64,000 bases of DNA. Source: Casuarina equisetifolia (lineage: Eukaryota > Streptophyta > Magnoliopsida > Fagales > Casuarinaceae). Below are positions 23,086 through 35,800 of this stretch, one piece after another. Position numbers and translations under genes: made by a program. The DNA lies in assembly GCA_028551475.1 (NCBI GenBank), contig CM052355.1, positions 12,016,129-12,080,128 of the forward strand, given 5' to 3'. Each line of letters opens with the position of its first letter. Positions within the stretch are counted from its first letter, which is position 1. A model generated the notes under the pieces. It did no database searches. It was not told the origin of the DNA and saw nothing but the letters and a program-made list of their open reading frames with translations.

Positions 23086-25440
23086 CGACTAATGATGATG
23101 TCTTCTCAGCTTCATTCTTCATTAAACATGTCCATTAGAACCAATGCGAAACATCGATTATGCGGATGGCTCAGCAAAAGATCAGCATCAGAATGTTTTT
23201 CCTTCTGATTAGCTATGTCCTCACGGACAACGGATCCAGTCACCTTTTTTGGCCATATCTGACGTTTCTTGAAGGCAAATGAATATGTCATTCTTAATTC
23301 TTCCCAATCTCGATCTTCTACGTAAAACAAAATTCTAATTCTTCAAATGATTCACTCCTTTTTAGTAAAAAAAATACACGCTTGTTTTCTTTTTCTTGTT
23401 CTTTTTTATTTACAGCTATCTGAAATTTTGTCTTCTTTGCAAAAGTAGTGACCAAATGATTTGAGAACCAATTGTTGGATCGGGGATACTGCCATGCAAG
23501 ATTCACTCCGTTGATGCGTAATGTGAAGACTAACTTACAATTAAAAAAACTTGCATTCGTGTTCTCAGAAAGACAAGCTTGGAGGGATAAGAAAACAAGC
23601 TTTATATTCTGGAATGTGAGATTACGCTGAAAGATTTGACTTCCATGTGTGATGTTTTGGAAAACTCCACGGTTAAAGTCCCTTCAATTGTCCTCCACCC
23701 GAAACCAAGTTAGAAAGTAAATTTTTACCTTTCAAGAAAGAAAAAGAAGCTTAGTGACTTGCCAGATGAAGTAGGTTATCTGACAAAGCACCATCTGGAA
23801 GATAACGAAATCCTTCTCCTGGATTTGAAAATGACGCTTAGTTTCAAAAGGACATATTGGTCGAACTTGTATCTGAATATAAGGACCCCCTCAAACCGTT
23901 GGGAGAAGAGGTTAAAAACTAAGGTGTCACTCTCTTGTGAAATTTTATTTTTTTTAATAGTAGACATTCAAATTTTGTACCAAGTCTATGCTAGTTTTAA
24001 ATTCATAAATCTATGGTATTTTTTGGCAGTGTGTTACACTCGAAAGACTTAGTTAACTCCACAAAATAATCAAGTAATTGTGAAACACTTTCCCTATATC
24101 AGCAAACATTCACATTATAGCACACCCAAAAATACCGTTCTTTCTCTCACTTAAGCTAAGCTTGTCGAAGTCATCCTCGTTAGCAGAAAATATTTCTTTA
24201 AAAGAGCTTCAATGCAATATGAAAATTTGAGGATGCAACAAATTACCCAATATGAAGATACTAAGAAAGAAAACGTAAATATTTATCTGATAGTAATAGC
24301 GCTTTCACTTCTGAGTTTGTCTAGGCTCCTTTTGGAGAGTATAGGATATCATTGTATTTCATTATTTATGATATCTTATTCCTATGGTTAGTTTATGGTG
24401 CAGAACCTTTTCATGAGGTAATCAAATCTATTAGGTTATCTTGGTCCCTCTTATGACAGGTAATATATACCTTCAAAACCCTCACTATCTTGACGTCATT
24501 ATATTGGAAAGTGATACATCTTTTAGCATTCTCCTTTCATTAGAATTATTCCTAAAGTAAACAAAGCCCTAACACTTGCATGATTTAGTAAATAAATAAA
24601 TAAATGATTAAATTTTTATTATTACAAAAATAGTTTCATTGGTGATTTAAAATTTATGATTCATTTTAATCATGTTACATGTCATTTCAAAAACTTTCAT
24701 CATTAGAAAAGTCCTATCCTGTCGATAACAAGTCTATTAATTTGGACACTTTCAATCATGTCATTAGATCAGCCTTAGTTATTATTTATTTGAAGAATTT
24801 CTAATAAATTTTAGATTATGGGTGTTAAATATCCATTTCTAATGAACTTTATACCCCGCTTATGTATCTAAACTCAAAACGTTATTGAGAAATTTTTAAG
24901 CAACTATCCATCTAGTTTCTTGGGTTTGTGGCCTACATTTGGTCAGCAAATAACTTAAGCGGTTCACAAGCATCATCAAAGAATGCTGGTAATGAAATTT
25001 AGTGGTTCCTATCCTCCATGTTTGCATTAAGAAGTGAGAAAAATATAAAATATCAATATGAAGAGCACTCAAGATTCTAACCTAGGCGTTTTGAATCTTT
25101 GGTATCGGAATTTCTAGGACTGTAGAAGCTAAACTTGGGAAGGCGTTATATATTCGGATATCATAGTTGTTAATCTCTTTTACATCAGTCTGGGTGGAGT
25201 AGAATTGCTAATTACAAAATTGGTTCTTTTCAGGTTTATTAATTGTTTTACTACGCACTAATCATAAAAAAAATAAAAATAAAAATAAAAACAGATAGTG
25301 CTCAGTTTGGACACAGCAACCTCATGCCAATTGGCAATTTTGTTTACCAAGTGATTCCTATAATCCTAAACATCTAGTGGAAATTTTATCTTTATTCTGC
25401 TCCACTGCGCCAAGTGATTCGTCATGTCATCATAAGCGTC

Positions 25441-26304
25441 ATGGTAAAAAAAATCACTTGGCGGCGTGCGGCGAGACCCAGTTAATTGGCTTCCCCAAAA
25501 AGCACCACTTCTACCCTGGCCTGTTCCATTATTTTTTTGGTTCTGCCAAGTAACTTTAAAAACATGTTGCTAAAGTCAATCAAAATTTAGATTTGGTTCC
25601 CAGCTTAACCCCAAACCTTTTCTATTTTATTTTGTGCACTACTCAATTTTCTTTTTGTTCTTCATAGGATTGGTAGGCCGGCCTTCACAAGTGCTTAAAC
25701 GACGCTCTTCCCACGATTTAAATGCGGCGCATGTTTCACATTCGCACTCTTACGTTAAACGAATGGAAGTCAAATTTGGTTGGTCGGTCGGACTTAGCAT
25801 CGATCATGAAAGCAACAGGAACACAGTAACCGTTGTAAAGCATAAATCAAAGTTATGCTTTCCAGCACCATTTGACGTCGCCTCGCAATTCCAATTAATG
25901 TTTTCTACCCAGTCAAACCAGAATCTCTGCCCACGAATCACTTAAAGGGGAGTACCCATAATCTGTGTAGAATCTGACAGGTGCCTACCCCATATGGATC
26001 AACTCATCATCAAAATTTAGCAAGAAAAGTTAAGGCCTATACTATTATGCTCTCTTCCTTGAAGTGTATATATGTAAGTAAAAGGTTTCAAATAAGACGA
26101 AGACATAAGACTTTTTATCTTCAATGTTGGAATACAAACGAAGCGCAGTTAGCGATTTCATATTTGGGCAAAATATCATTCTTTGTCGCGAGAAGTAGAT
26201 ATATTTAGTCACAAAGTTATGCCACGATTACTTTTTATGATTAAAAGTCAACTGAAAGTAATACGCCATTTGATAGAATTGAAGCTTTATGCAGCACAAA
26301 GACT
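25441..26304. other. intergenic stretch, no gene recognised
   Basis: The plus-strand frame at 25634-25945 has no motif or signal and is not supported as a gene. Confidence 0.5.
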
Positions 26305-26470
26305 TTTTTTTTTCTTTTTTTCTTTTTTTCCCAATGAGGTGGAGGGCCGGGGGGCTGGAATTTTTTGTTTGGGGAGGAGGAAAGGGACGGGGGTACACTC
26401 AAACCCCCACCATTCAGGTGGGAGTCCCCCAAGCTCCACTGAGCCCTGGGTTCTTCTCTACGAAGACATA
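26305..26470 (-). mobile_element. SINE-like element, copy 1
   Basis: On the minus strand a GGCTCAGTGGAGCTTGG block (A-box-like) is followed about 30 bp later by GGTGGGGGTTTGAGTG (B-box-like). After a G/C-rich body comes an A-rich tail, seen as T9CT7CT7 on the plus strand at 26305-26330. The related copy at 50650-50775 has the same order and orientation. Ends and target duplication are not resolved. Confidence 0.5.
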
Positions 26471-27949
26471 TTGAGATTGACCGAAACTTAACATGATGCA
26501 CAAACTTAGATATATACACCATCAATGCGCAAATTGGCCGGTTGGAGTTATCTAGGATGAAAGAGGAACCTTAATTTACTTGAGCTACTCTGTAATTTTG
26601 CTAGAGTTAGGGATTCCAAGATCTCAGCATCATTTTTGTATGGATCAATCATATGACAGCACGAATACATATATTCAAACATAGCAAACTTAAGGAGGTT
26701 CAAACTAATACAATATCTTATGTCCTTACAAACACGTCTCTTAGATTTTCTCTCACTTCTCTCACCAACTGGACAAAATTTTATGAGAACTATCTTATGA
26801 CCTAAAATTCATAAGGCACTCATCTTAAACCCGTGGGCTCTCATAGCCAATCCTAAAAGGGACTGTCACATTCAACCAGCTCATCTAGGCTGCTTTGCCT
26901 TCCTTTTCTTTTAATAGAGGAAACCTAGATACAACAATTAAATATTTTCTATTTTACAGATAAGGATCTTTCAATCATGCACTTAACCTAATTTCCTGCT
27001 GATCCTAACAGTTCACAGCACAAAACAATCTTACTTGGCGCCAATTGGCTGGGAATCTTCAGCTGCAGTGGAAGAAAAAGAAAGTTGACAGGAAAGGGTT
27101 TTGACATGACAAGTCACTTGGCGCTGAGAAGCTGAGTAAATCAAAGAGAATGGGGGCTTCTGGAACTTTCATTGGATCTTACGCTCTAGGAATCGCTTGC
27201 GGAAACAGAATAGCCTAATTGTCATCAAATTGACTGGAGGTGCCGTTCCCACTAATAAGTCGGATTAACTAGTTGAAGCTCATTCTTTTTTTTTTCTAAG
27301 ATGCCAAACGAGTTGGACCAAACTTTGAAGCAATGGAAGAAACTCACTGTATTTTGGCGTTTTCGTTGCAAACCAAAGCAAAAACATACAAGAGCGGGCT
27401 GTCTTTTCTTGAACCAATCAACATTTGAAGGCATTGTGGACTCAGAGTGTGCTTTAATGGATGTTCTCCTATTTTCACAAAGATAGCGAACAACCATTTC
27501 TCCATTTACTAGCGGACCATAAAAGTTCTAGTGAGGGATTCAGTTTTTAAAGACATGGAACGGGGGGTTATATTAAGATGCTTGTTTACTCGATTTAGTA
27601 GCTAACCGTAGCCTGGGTCCCCTAACTCTCATATTCATAGGCCATTAGAAAAACCTAATGTCAAAGAAATTATTTTGTCCCTATAGAGAAAATGACTGAT
27701 TCGCACTTGGCATTGATTTGGACTCCACAATTAACACAATGTTCTGATGGTAATAATTCAATCGGCAGATTGCCAAATAGCCTGAGATAGCAATGTAGGA
27801 GGTTTAGAATATGTTCAACTGAGCTTACCTTAGTCAATCATCGGTTTCCAAACTTGTCACATTTTTCAACACTCTAACTTGGGGTGATATTTGGTGTCCC
27901 AATTGGACAAACAATAAAGGGATGTGAATAACACCAAATAGTTCAAAGG
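26471..27949. other. intergenic stretch, no gene recognised
   Basis: No supported gene. Frames at 27252-27497 (minus) and 27301-27486 (plus) overlap each other antisense and have no motif. Confidence 0.5.
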
Positions 27950-28088
27950 GAGTGGATGAGAGTTAAACGAGTAAATATAGGTCATCAAAAAGGAGGTGGA
28001 TATCGGACGTAAGGGGTGACTAAAATGAATTCTAGCACAAGAGAGCGAATAATCATGAAGTTCAGTGTAAGAGAACAATTAAACAAGA

Positions 28089-28126
<38 letters not shown>

Positions 28127-28375
28127 CACAAAAAAAAAAAAAACGCATTACACTCAATGTTCGAGAATGATTAAAGATGAAGTATATCGTTAAAGGGTAT
28201 ATGAAGATTAAATCTAACATAGGAGGACGAATTAAGACTAAGTCAAATTCAAGAGGATGATTAATGATGAAGTCCAATATAAAAGGATATATGAAGGTTA
28301 AATCTAACATAAGAGGGAAAACCAACCTTAAGTCCAATACAGGAGAGTAATTAAAGAAAAAGTCTAATGTTGGTA
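27950..28375. repeat. degenerate 30-bp minisatellite interrupted by a CA microsatellite
   Basis: Units of 30 bp recur on both sides of the microsatellite, with recurring cores such as GAAGTCCAATA, TTAAATCTAACATA and GGAGGACGAATTAA. On the minus strand this yields a ten-residue periodic translation (LDLTFIYPFI, LDFIINHPLE, FDLVLIRPPM, LDLIFIYPLT), which makes the period obvious. About a dozen diverged units can be followed. Confidence 0.8.
28093..28143. repeat. (CA)n microsatellite followed by poly(A)
   Basis: A CACACA run with one CG interruption, ending in a run of about 14 A. Confidence 0.92.
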
Positions 28376-28559
28376 CAAAGAATATTTTGATGTGGAATGT
28401 AAAATACATATGAAGATGGTGGATATGTAAAATAGATTTGTGCCAAAAAAGAATGAAAACGTTTAAAAATCATAGTATCTTAGTTCATGATATTATGAGA
28501 AAAACAAATATTCAAATATATTTCAGTTAACTGCAAATAAATTAAACCATGAAGAATAT

Positions 28560-28875
28560 GTAGAGCAATCACTAGGATTTGAATATTTGTTTAAACTATT
28601 ATGTGTATAAACTATCAAAGGCCTTGTATGGCCCAAAACAAGTCTTATGGGAATAATTGGAAAAGCTTAGTGATTTCTGAAGAATCTATCAAAAGAAAAT
28701 TTGGTATTACAATATTCATCAAAATAAATACTCAATAGTACAAATTTATGCTGATATAGTGTTAGGTTTAAAAAATGGAAAATTATTTAAAGAATTTACA
28801 GTATCTATGCAAAAGAGATTTGAAATGAGTATGACAGAAAAATTAAATTTCTTCATTGGCTTACAAACTGTCGAG
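28560..28875 (+). pseudogene. Ty1/copia reverse transcriptase fragment
   Basis: Short pieces typical of copia RT in order: VYKLSKALYGPKQ (about 28595-28650), then EKLSDF, then YADIVLGLKNGKLFKEF (about 28748-28800), then FEMSMTEKLNFFIGLQ (about 28820-28868). One Asp of the YVDD catalytic box is missing, and stops and indels interrupt the frame. Only the RT C-terminal half survives. Confidence 0.8.
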
Positions 28876-29034
28876 AATAGACAACTGAAAAACAGCAAAC
28901 ATTCTGGGAACAAAAAAACTGCTTCTGCGGTATCTGCACTCTGAGTGTAACAGATTGTCTTGCTTCTAAATAATTGCACACAGCTCCAAATATTATGGAA
29001 TTCAAGAACATAATTCCTGAAAAAATATATGTGT

Positions 29035-29557
29035 AAGTGGCAGCAAGAATTAGAGAAAAAAAAGACACAGGCTTACTTGGTTCAGCCAAAATTGCCTACA
29101 TCCACGGGCAAAACAGGGCATTGTTTCACTTTTACTACAGAGGGAATAAGTTCATATACAACCTTTCTTATACTTTCTATTTTTCCTAAGACCCCAGTAC
29201 ACTCTTCTAATCCCCCAAGAGTATATTTCTAACTTAAAAAAGAAGAAACTTTCAAGACAGGTCGTTCTCCACAAGGTTGTGCCTTTTTCTGCCGCAGAAC
29301 ACCAACAGACATCTCTCACTTTGCTCTTGTTCTTCTGTTCTGTTCTTCGAGTTATCTCACCCTCTCTATATCTTCTTCTGGTCTTACTAACCTCTTCCAT
29401 ATTTTCTTTTGAAGACCACTGTTTGAGTCAGCTACTGGCACCGTTTAAATCAAAGAAGCCTTGAAAACATGACAGCACATGCTTGTCTTGACAGCACTTC
29501 TTTTTGATAAACCTGTTGCATTGTGTTTTTTTCTCATGTTGCATACCAACTACAACA
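29035..29557 (-). repeat. probable copia LTR fragment
   Basis: The minus strand contains CCCGTGGATGTAGGC followed by GGCTGAACCAAGTAAGCC (29075-29112), a sequence characteristic of the R/U5 part of many plant Ty1/copia LTRs, preceded by a purine-rich leader. A TGTTGTAGTTGG at 29557 would be a suitable LTR start. The inner end and the target duplication were not found. Confidence 0.42.
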
Positions 29558-30117
29558 TAACGTAAGGTCTAGACACAATGATTTACGAATTACGGGCCAC
29601 TCTTATAACAAATTAAACAAACAAGTAATGGATTTTTATAGCAAGAGATTTACCTAAAAGATTTAAAGTTGAAAATAAAAAGTCTTTAGCCAAACCAATG
29701 AGCACTTCCAACAAACTAGATAACGATGACTATTAGAAGTGTAGATTCCAAACTTTATAAAAGAATGCTAGGGTTCCCATTATCCCACACTCCTTTTGAG
29801 CCTCATACACTATTTTGTGTATACTGTTTAGACTTTTAGCCAAAAGACATAATCAATCTAAAGGCAACTAATTTTATTCTTCATGTATATAGTAGTACAA
29901 TTAAATAATGAGAAAGAGTATAAGCAATGCATGTCATTTCTTAGGTATTATAATTATATTTTGAAACTTTAAAAATTAAAATAGCATTGCTACATTCACT
30001 ACCAAAACTAAATACGTAAAAACATCTAGTTTTTGTACTCAAATTATTTTGATAAAACAACAATTACAAGATTTTGGCATACACTAAAATAAAATACCTA
30101 TTAACTATGATGACAAA

Positions 30118-30403
30118 TACTAGAAATTGTAATTGTCCCACATCAAATATAGATGCTTGATTATCAAATCTTACTAATGGATGGTTCCTCTCTTCCTTTA
30201 ATAGATCTTTTAAGGAGTCACCTAGGCCTAACTTAATATGGTATCAAAGCAAGTATATCTAGGTTGGGCCTTTGGGTTGCCTTCTCCTTTGAGCCTTTTC
30301 CACAAACTTGATAGATTTTTCCTACTTGGAGAGAAGACATGTTGGAAATTGTAATTATGCTACACCAAATGTAAATGCTTAATTCTTTGACCTTATTAAT
30401 GTG
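30118..30403 (+). mobile_element. degenerate TRIM-like element
   Basis: A primer-binding-site-like TGGTATCAAAGC (30239-30250) follows a repeat whose start (TACTAGAAATTGTAATTG, 30118) recurs as TGTTGGAAATTGTAATTA at 30340. The shared stretch continues for about 60 bp. A purine-rich GGAGAGAAGA (30328-30337) lies just before the second copy, as a polypurine tract should. The second repeat is truncated and identity is only moderate. Confidence 0.6.
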
Positions 30404-30940
30404 CACTCTAAAGCTAAGCATATAGAGTTTTTAACATCCTTTTAGTGAAATCATGTCCTAAAGAATGATATCAACTTGGACTTTGTTAGGACAGAACATT
30501 GACATCTCCACTAAACTATGTAACAAAAATAGATTTTATGCTCTAAGAAGAGAAATAGGGATGTTTCTTTAGAACTCAGCAATTAATAGCATCATATCAT
30601 CAATTGTCGTAGAAACCAGGACCAGTGTGAGCTATCAATATGTAGATACCAATATATGAGTCTGAGTATATTGCCAGTAATTGTAGAACCAATATTTGAT
30701 GTTTCTTATAAAACCAATATGTAAGAACCAGGACAAGTGTGGACATATTTTCCAGTAACTGCTACGGAAAAAGTTATTGCAAATTGGCTTACTGATTGCT
30801 ATACTCTGAAACGCTATGCATTTGCTGTCTACCATGCGATGTCCCGCTGTATTATGAATGCTCATTGATTAGGTATTTTGTGCAAGTATTTGGCACTTCT
30901 GTACTTTTAAAAACCAATGTTATGCGGGAAATGTATTTTG

Positions 30941-31090
30941 TTAGAATAAGGGTTTACTGTGATTATTTGTTAGTTGGGCTGGGGCTCAATTGAGGCAAGC
31001 CCAAATTCTATGGACACACATGCGGGTTGGTCTTAAGCTCAATTGAGCGAAGCCCAACTAACAGAGAATACAATAAACCCTTACTCTAAG
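30941..31090. repeat. foldback element, about 59-bp imperfect inverted arms
   Basis: The left arm 30941-30999 (TTAGAATAAGGGTTTACTGT start) is mirrored by 31032-31090, which ends ACCCTTACTCTAAG. Both arms carry TGTTAGTTGGGCT and GCTCAATTGAG. The loop is about 32 bp. The structure resembles a small MITE or foldback transposon; no clear target duplication was seen. Confidence 0.8.
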
Positions 31091-32165
31091 AAAAAGAGGT
31101 ACCCGCACATGTCCCTCACTGTCCAGACTCCTTACCTTGGTATCCGGATGTCAATTATTTTTTGAGGAAGTGTTCATACAATATTCAGATTTTTCTTTAT
31201 CTTCGTGTTGGATTTCAGTGTCTCAGACGAGTATGAGTTTTAGTGTTTCTTACATTTTTCAATATAGAAAAGAGAGATTGTTAACATAGAGGATATTTTG
31301 ACAATGATTATAAGGAGTGTGGAAAAACATGTTAAATGATTTATGAAGATAGTAGATATGAAAAATAGATTTTCGCCAACAACGAATCAGAATGTTTGAA
31401 ATCATAAAGTCCTAGTCCATGATAATGAGAAAAACAAAATTTTAAATATGTTTTAAACCAATGCACTTAAGTTACCCAAGAAAAGTATGTTTTTAATTGT
31501 GAAAATATGTTTTATAAGGAAGCTCAATAGTTGAAATATTTCAAGAAGAAAATTGTGGATCTTTTGTAGTTATAAGGGAAATGAACAATCGAAAGGATTC
31601 ACAAAATGCACTAAAACGGCTATGCTAGAGCACGGTTTTATTGAATAGAACTGCTGCACAAAGTAGTCTTCCAAGCCCGTATGGAAACTCGTAAGCTTGA
31701 AAAGATGTCATTTTAATATAAGCTTCAAATGCAAGGAGCCAAATAATAAAACGCAAATCAGCTCTTCCTCTTTGCAAAATGGTATCATTTTGTGCAAAAG
31801 CGGAAAAGCAGTAGAAGGATCTTTCAACCGAATCTCACGTTCTACACAGCCCTTTCATTGACTTAGGAAGATGGAGAAAATTGGGGAAGACGGACGACTG
31901 CACGCAACTGGCTAGAAATCGGGAATTTTGCGAACCCTCAACGACTAGATTTTGAAGCCATGACGGTATAAAGCTCAAATTTACAAAGATATAATATGTT
32001 CTGTTGGCTTTCATGGTTTTGCGGTGATGTACACATCTTGTGAAAAGATACATGCGTCTAGCGATTTTCAATTGTGATTGATCAAAAAGCTCCCTATTAA
32101 TATTGGAAGCTTTTTATTATTTGTATTTGGATGGATTTCAAACAAAACCCTGGAGATTTGTAAGG

Positions 32166-32432
32166 TTGATGGAAAATGAACCAACGGAAGCTGAGATCCA
32201 ATAGGCTTTTAACTTGCTAGTCATCTTAAGCAGTAGCAAATTCTTTTCAAATTAGCAAAATGGGAGATAATGGAGTATTTCATTTCAGAAACCACCAGAT
32301 GTGGAAGAAAGAATGTACACAACTATCGTTTTCAACTTAGCAAAATGGGTAAAAGAATTTGCTGCTGTTTAAGATGACGAGCAAGTTAAAAACCTACTGG
32401 ATCTTAGCTTGCGTTGATTCACTTTCCATCAA
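32166..32432. repeat. long hairpin: 82-bp inverted arms around a 103-bp loop
   Basis: Arm 32166-32247 and the reverse complement of 32351-32432 have equal length with no gap and about nine mismatches (about 89 percent identity). Both begin TTGATGGAAA and end AGCAAATTCTTTT. The loop carries a short direct repeat, TTAGCAAAATGGG. It lies about 400 bp downstream of the stop of the gene at 32841-39005. Confidence 0.88.
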
Positions 32433-32840
32433 GCCATTTCCAGGTTTCCCTTTATATTCAAAGGACAACTGACTTTAATCGTGTGATTAGACTACTTTAA
32501 CAAACCCAGACTTAGCGATTCACTTATCAGAGATATTAAGATGCGAACATGTCCTTACAAACTTGCTTCAAGCTGCAGAACGAATATTTCCAACGCCGAA
32601 GTTGCAAAGTACAAATCCAATTGAACCTAATGCAGTATGAATTCGAATGTCTAACCATTCTGGCAGAGATCAACCCCAAGAAGAGAGCGTGAAGTGTCTC
32701 TGAAGCTCATACAACATGACAAAATCACCTACAGTTTTCAAACAAAACTGTAAATACACAATCACGAATGTAAGAAAATTAAGCCAGATCAACAAAAAAT
32801 GAACTACACACGTTGATATGAAAGTTGTTGCACCAACCGA

Positions 32841-35800
32841 TCATGTTCGAATCTCCTTGGACATAAGTTGACCTGCAAACTTCTGAATCTTTTGGATGTT
32901 CTCGATGGTGAAGGATAGGCAACTTTAAGTTTCTTACCCAATAGAAGGAAACAATGACTTAAAAATTAATAACCGCAAAGACAAATGTGAAGGATATTTT
33001 CTCTTCATAGATGGGATGTTTTAGCATCAGCAGATTATTGTTGCTGACTAAAGCTCGAACTAATATTTCCTTGGCTTCTTCATGCTTCTTTTTTAGCATG
33101 TTGGAAATCTGCATGGATGTTGGGGACAATTAAGTTGAAATTTGAGAAACAATTTTTTAGGTTTGCATTATTTGACATCTACAGGCACAATCGATATTCT
33201 GCATTCTCATTTTTGGGCCAAAGATTTCTAAGAAAAAGAAAGAGAAAAAGATAAGAGCACTATGGAGTAAACAGATAAGTCATTATACAAAAAGGAACCA
33301 CAAGATAGTCAAAAAGAACTATCCCTGGATAAGGACTTCCACTTTTGTTCAAGTGAAATACAAATTAGATAACATACTAGGAATCCTAAAGCATGGTGAA
33401 CTTAGGAATAATGAAAAGCTTAGCATACCAAAGCAGGATATTTTATTTTCTTTCGACGCTACTTTGTCAGTCAGCTTGGCCACATACAGGAGAGATTTTC
33501 CCTGAAATCCTACACTTGGAGCCACGTTTCTTCCTCTTTCTCCCAAAAATGATAAAATTTCTCCCAAAAACGATAAAATCTAACTTTAAACCAGACTCAT
33601 CACAGCTATGTTGGGTAAACATAATGTCAATGTTTCACTATTTTTTGGCCATTAGGTAAAATTAACGAGGACACATTGCTTTTCAAGCTAACCAAAAATC
33701 TTATCTGAAATGTTTCAAATAGAGATTCACAGCTTTTTCAAGTCACTTAAACCTTTCAGCCTTCACTAAATTTCAGTATGGTTAGCATTTATCAGGTAAA
33801 GCACCACGGAATCACTTTGCAGTTGATGAAGGAAAAAATCCTAGTTTACTCACCTTTTCAAGCTCCTTTGTATACGCCTCAGCCTTCTTGACATTTTCAT
33901 CATTGTCCACAGCTAAAGGAATTTCTAGTTCCATCATGTTTACCCCTCGAGGACTTTCAAGTCCAGAAGTTGGCTGGTCCCTAGTAATGTGCTTGGCATT
34001 ACTACCTGACCAAATCCTACGGATGCAAACCTGGAGTAAACGATTAACTAATAAGGGTTCAACCACCAATATCTTTCCACAGAAGTTGAAGGATTGAATT
34101 TTTCAGAATACCAACTTCATTTGTATCGAGCTGCTCATCAAGAACTCTTTCCAAATGTACTTTTGAATCGCTGCAGAAGATTTGTGGTTAAGCACAAATT
34201 ACTCCAGTAACAAACCTAGCACATCTGTAGGACGAAAAGAAAACCATGAAATGTAGAACACATTATTGTTAATAGAAAAATGGGACCTGCTTTCACTAGC
34301 TGACACAGATAGCCGTTTTAGAGGCTGCAAAGACTCAGAATCTGCAGTTGACGCCTGCCAAAAATTGCTTGTTTAAGTATTGTTTATCACAGATCATGTT
34401 AGTTATCCATATAATTTAGTGAAGCTCCAAATAGATCACTATTTTTGAGATTTCTTTTCCAAAATATCTTTATTGATTCTCATGAATAACTTAGTGATAA
34501 AAAACCTCAATTCTTTTCCGCTTCAAGGATAGGGCTTGGGACATTGTTTTCTTGTTAGTGTCAACAGGACGCTCAATCCTCAATTCTGTATTCCCCTGTG
34601 CTCCTGTGTTTTGGCTGAACTTTCCCAAGCAAGTAACTGGACTCGGACATATAGAACTTGATAGAGCTTTGCCTGCCCCAGTAATCCTACATTGAAGTGT
34701 GCTGTCATTTAAAGATTAATCAAAAGTTCTCAAGAGGGAAGGCTTTGACAAGTATTTAGAGTTATATGAGAATTAAATACCGAGCAGCTGTCATGCTAGA
34801 GAGATCAGATGACTTCTTGCCAGCTTTTAAGTGACAAAGTTTATTCCTTTCAGTCAGAATGATCTCTGAGCTCCGCAAAGATTCCATGCTCGAAAGCATA
34901 AGTTTAGGATTTACGTGTGACTGAACATTTTTGCATTCACTTCTCTCTTCAGTTAAGCTGGAAAGATTCAAGGAATTACTCCAAGGCTGTAAAGTTCGAG
35001 TGAACAATATAATATATTTCCTAGCAACCTAAATGGAAAGATTAAAAGCCAAATTATATGGCTAAGAGTATTTATCAGAATAGAACTTTATGAGAAAGCC
35101 CAAGTAGTCATCTAATATCCACAAAATCAGAACAATCAATGATAACAGGACATCCCAAAAAATTAAACAGTTCAATATAGGGAAGAGTAATAGAAAGAAA
35201 CCAGAACAAATCCAAGAAACAGCGTAAGTTCTTCGAGAATCATTATCCAGTGTCAGCCAAAGTTACATTTGCATCGGAGTCAAAAGTATTCCAGTGAAGC
35301 ACATTTCTATAAGTTCCTGCCTTAAATCAATTTGCCTTAACTAGCGGAATTCTGACATCATTTAGGATTCTTATGATATAATCGAACACTTAGCTACTTT
35401 TCTCAGTCTCTTCAATATGATTATCACAAGTTTGAGATCAATACACCAAAACTATATGACTAAGCTCAATTGCATTTGAAAAACAGGCATTGTCATTAAA
35501 GTTCTGAATTTTATACTTCCACCTATATAACTCTTAACTCTATTAGAATTCAACCAACAAAAAAGTTAAAACCTTTCTCAGTATAATTTTATAATGCTCT
35601 TATATCACCTGGAGAGAGCAACAAAAGTGAATCTTTTGAACTTCAGTCATTAAGGAAGATCCCAAGTCAAAGACCTCAACCAATATTATTTAGTTTCTGC
35701 ATGACCAACAATTACCAAACACAAAGCTGCAGAACATGTATACATATATTTGTTTTGTTGGTTCTGAACTAGTATAAACCAAACTTACGTCAGGTTCATG

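Larger units (their letters stand above)
22380..25440. repeat. segmental duplication, copy 2 (contains a CLE gene)
   Basis: Homologous to 18640-20400 in the same orientation (landmarks given there), expanded mainly between about 23900 and 25280 by AT-rich DNA absent from copy 1. Confidence 0.78.

Noticed and set aside
19578..23506. Similar minus-strand frames upstream of both duplicated CLE genes (EELESCFT / EELEFCFT)
   Set aside because: The similarity follows from the segmental duplication, and the two frames diverge by indels elsewhere, so coding constraint is not shown.
26183..26525. Frames on both strands through a G-rich region
   Set aside because: They fall on the SINE-like repeat and its T-rich tail.
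27950..28375. Possible CRISPR-like regular repeat
   Set aside because: The units abut without unique spacers and are degenerate; the setting is a plant nuclear genome.
28062..28409. 115-codon minus-strand frame with repeated hydrophobic decamers
   Set aside because: Explained by the 30-bp minisatellite and the CA microsatellite; no start context or other support.
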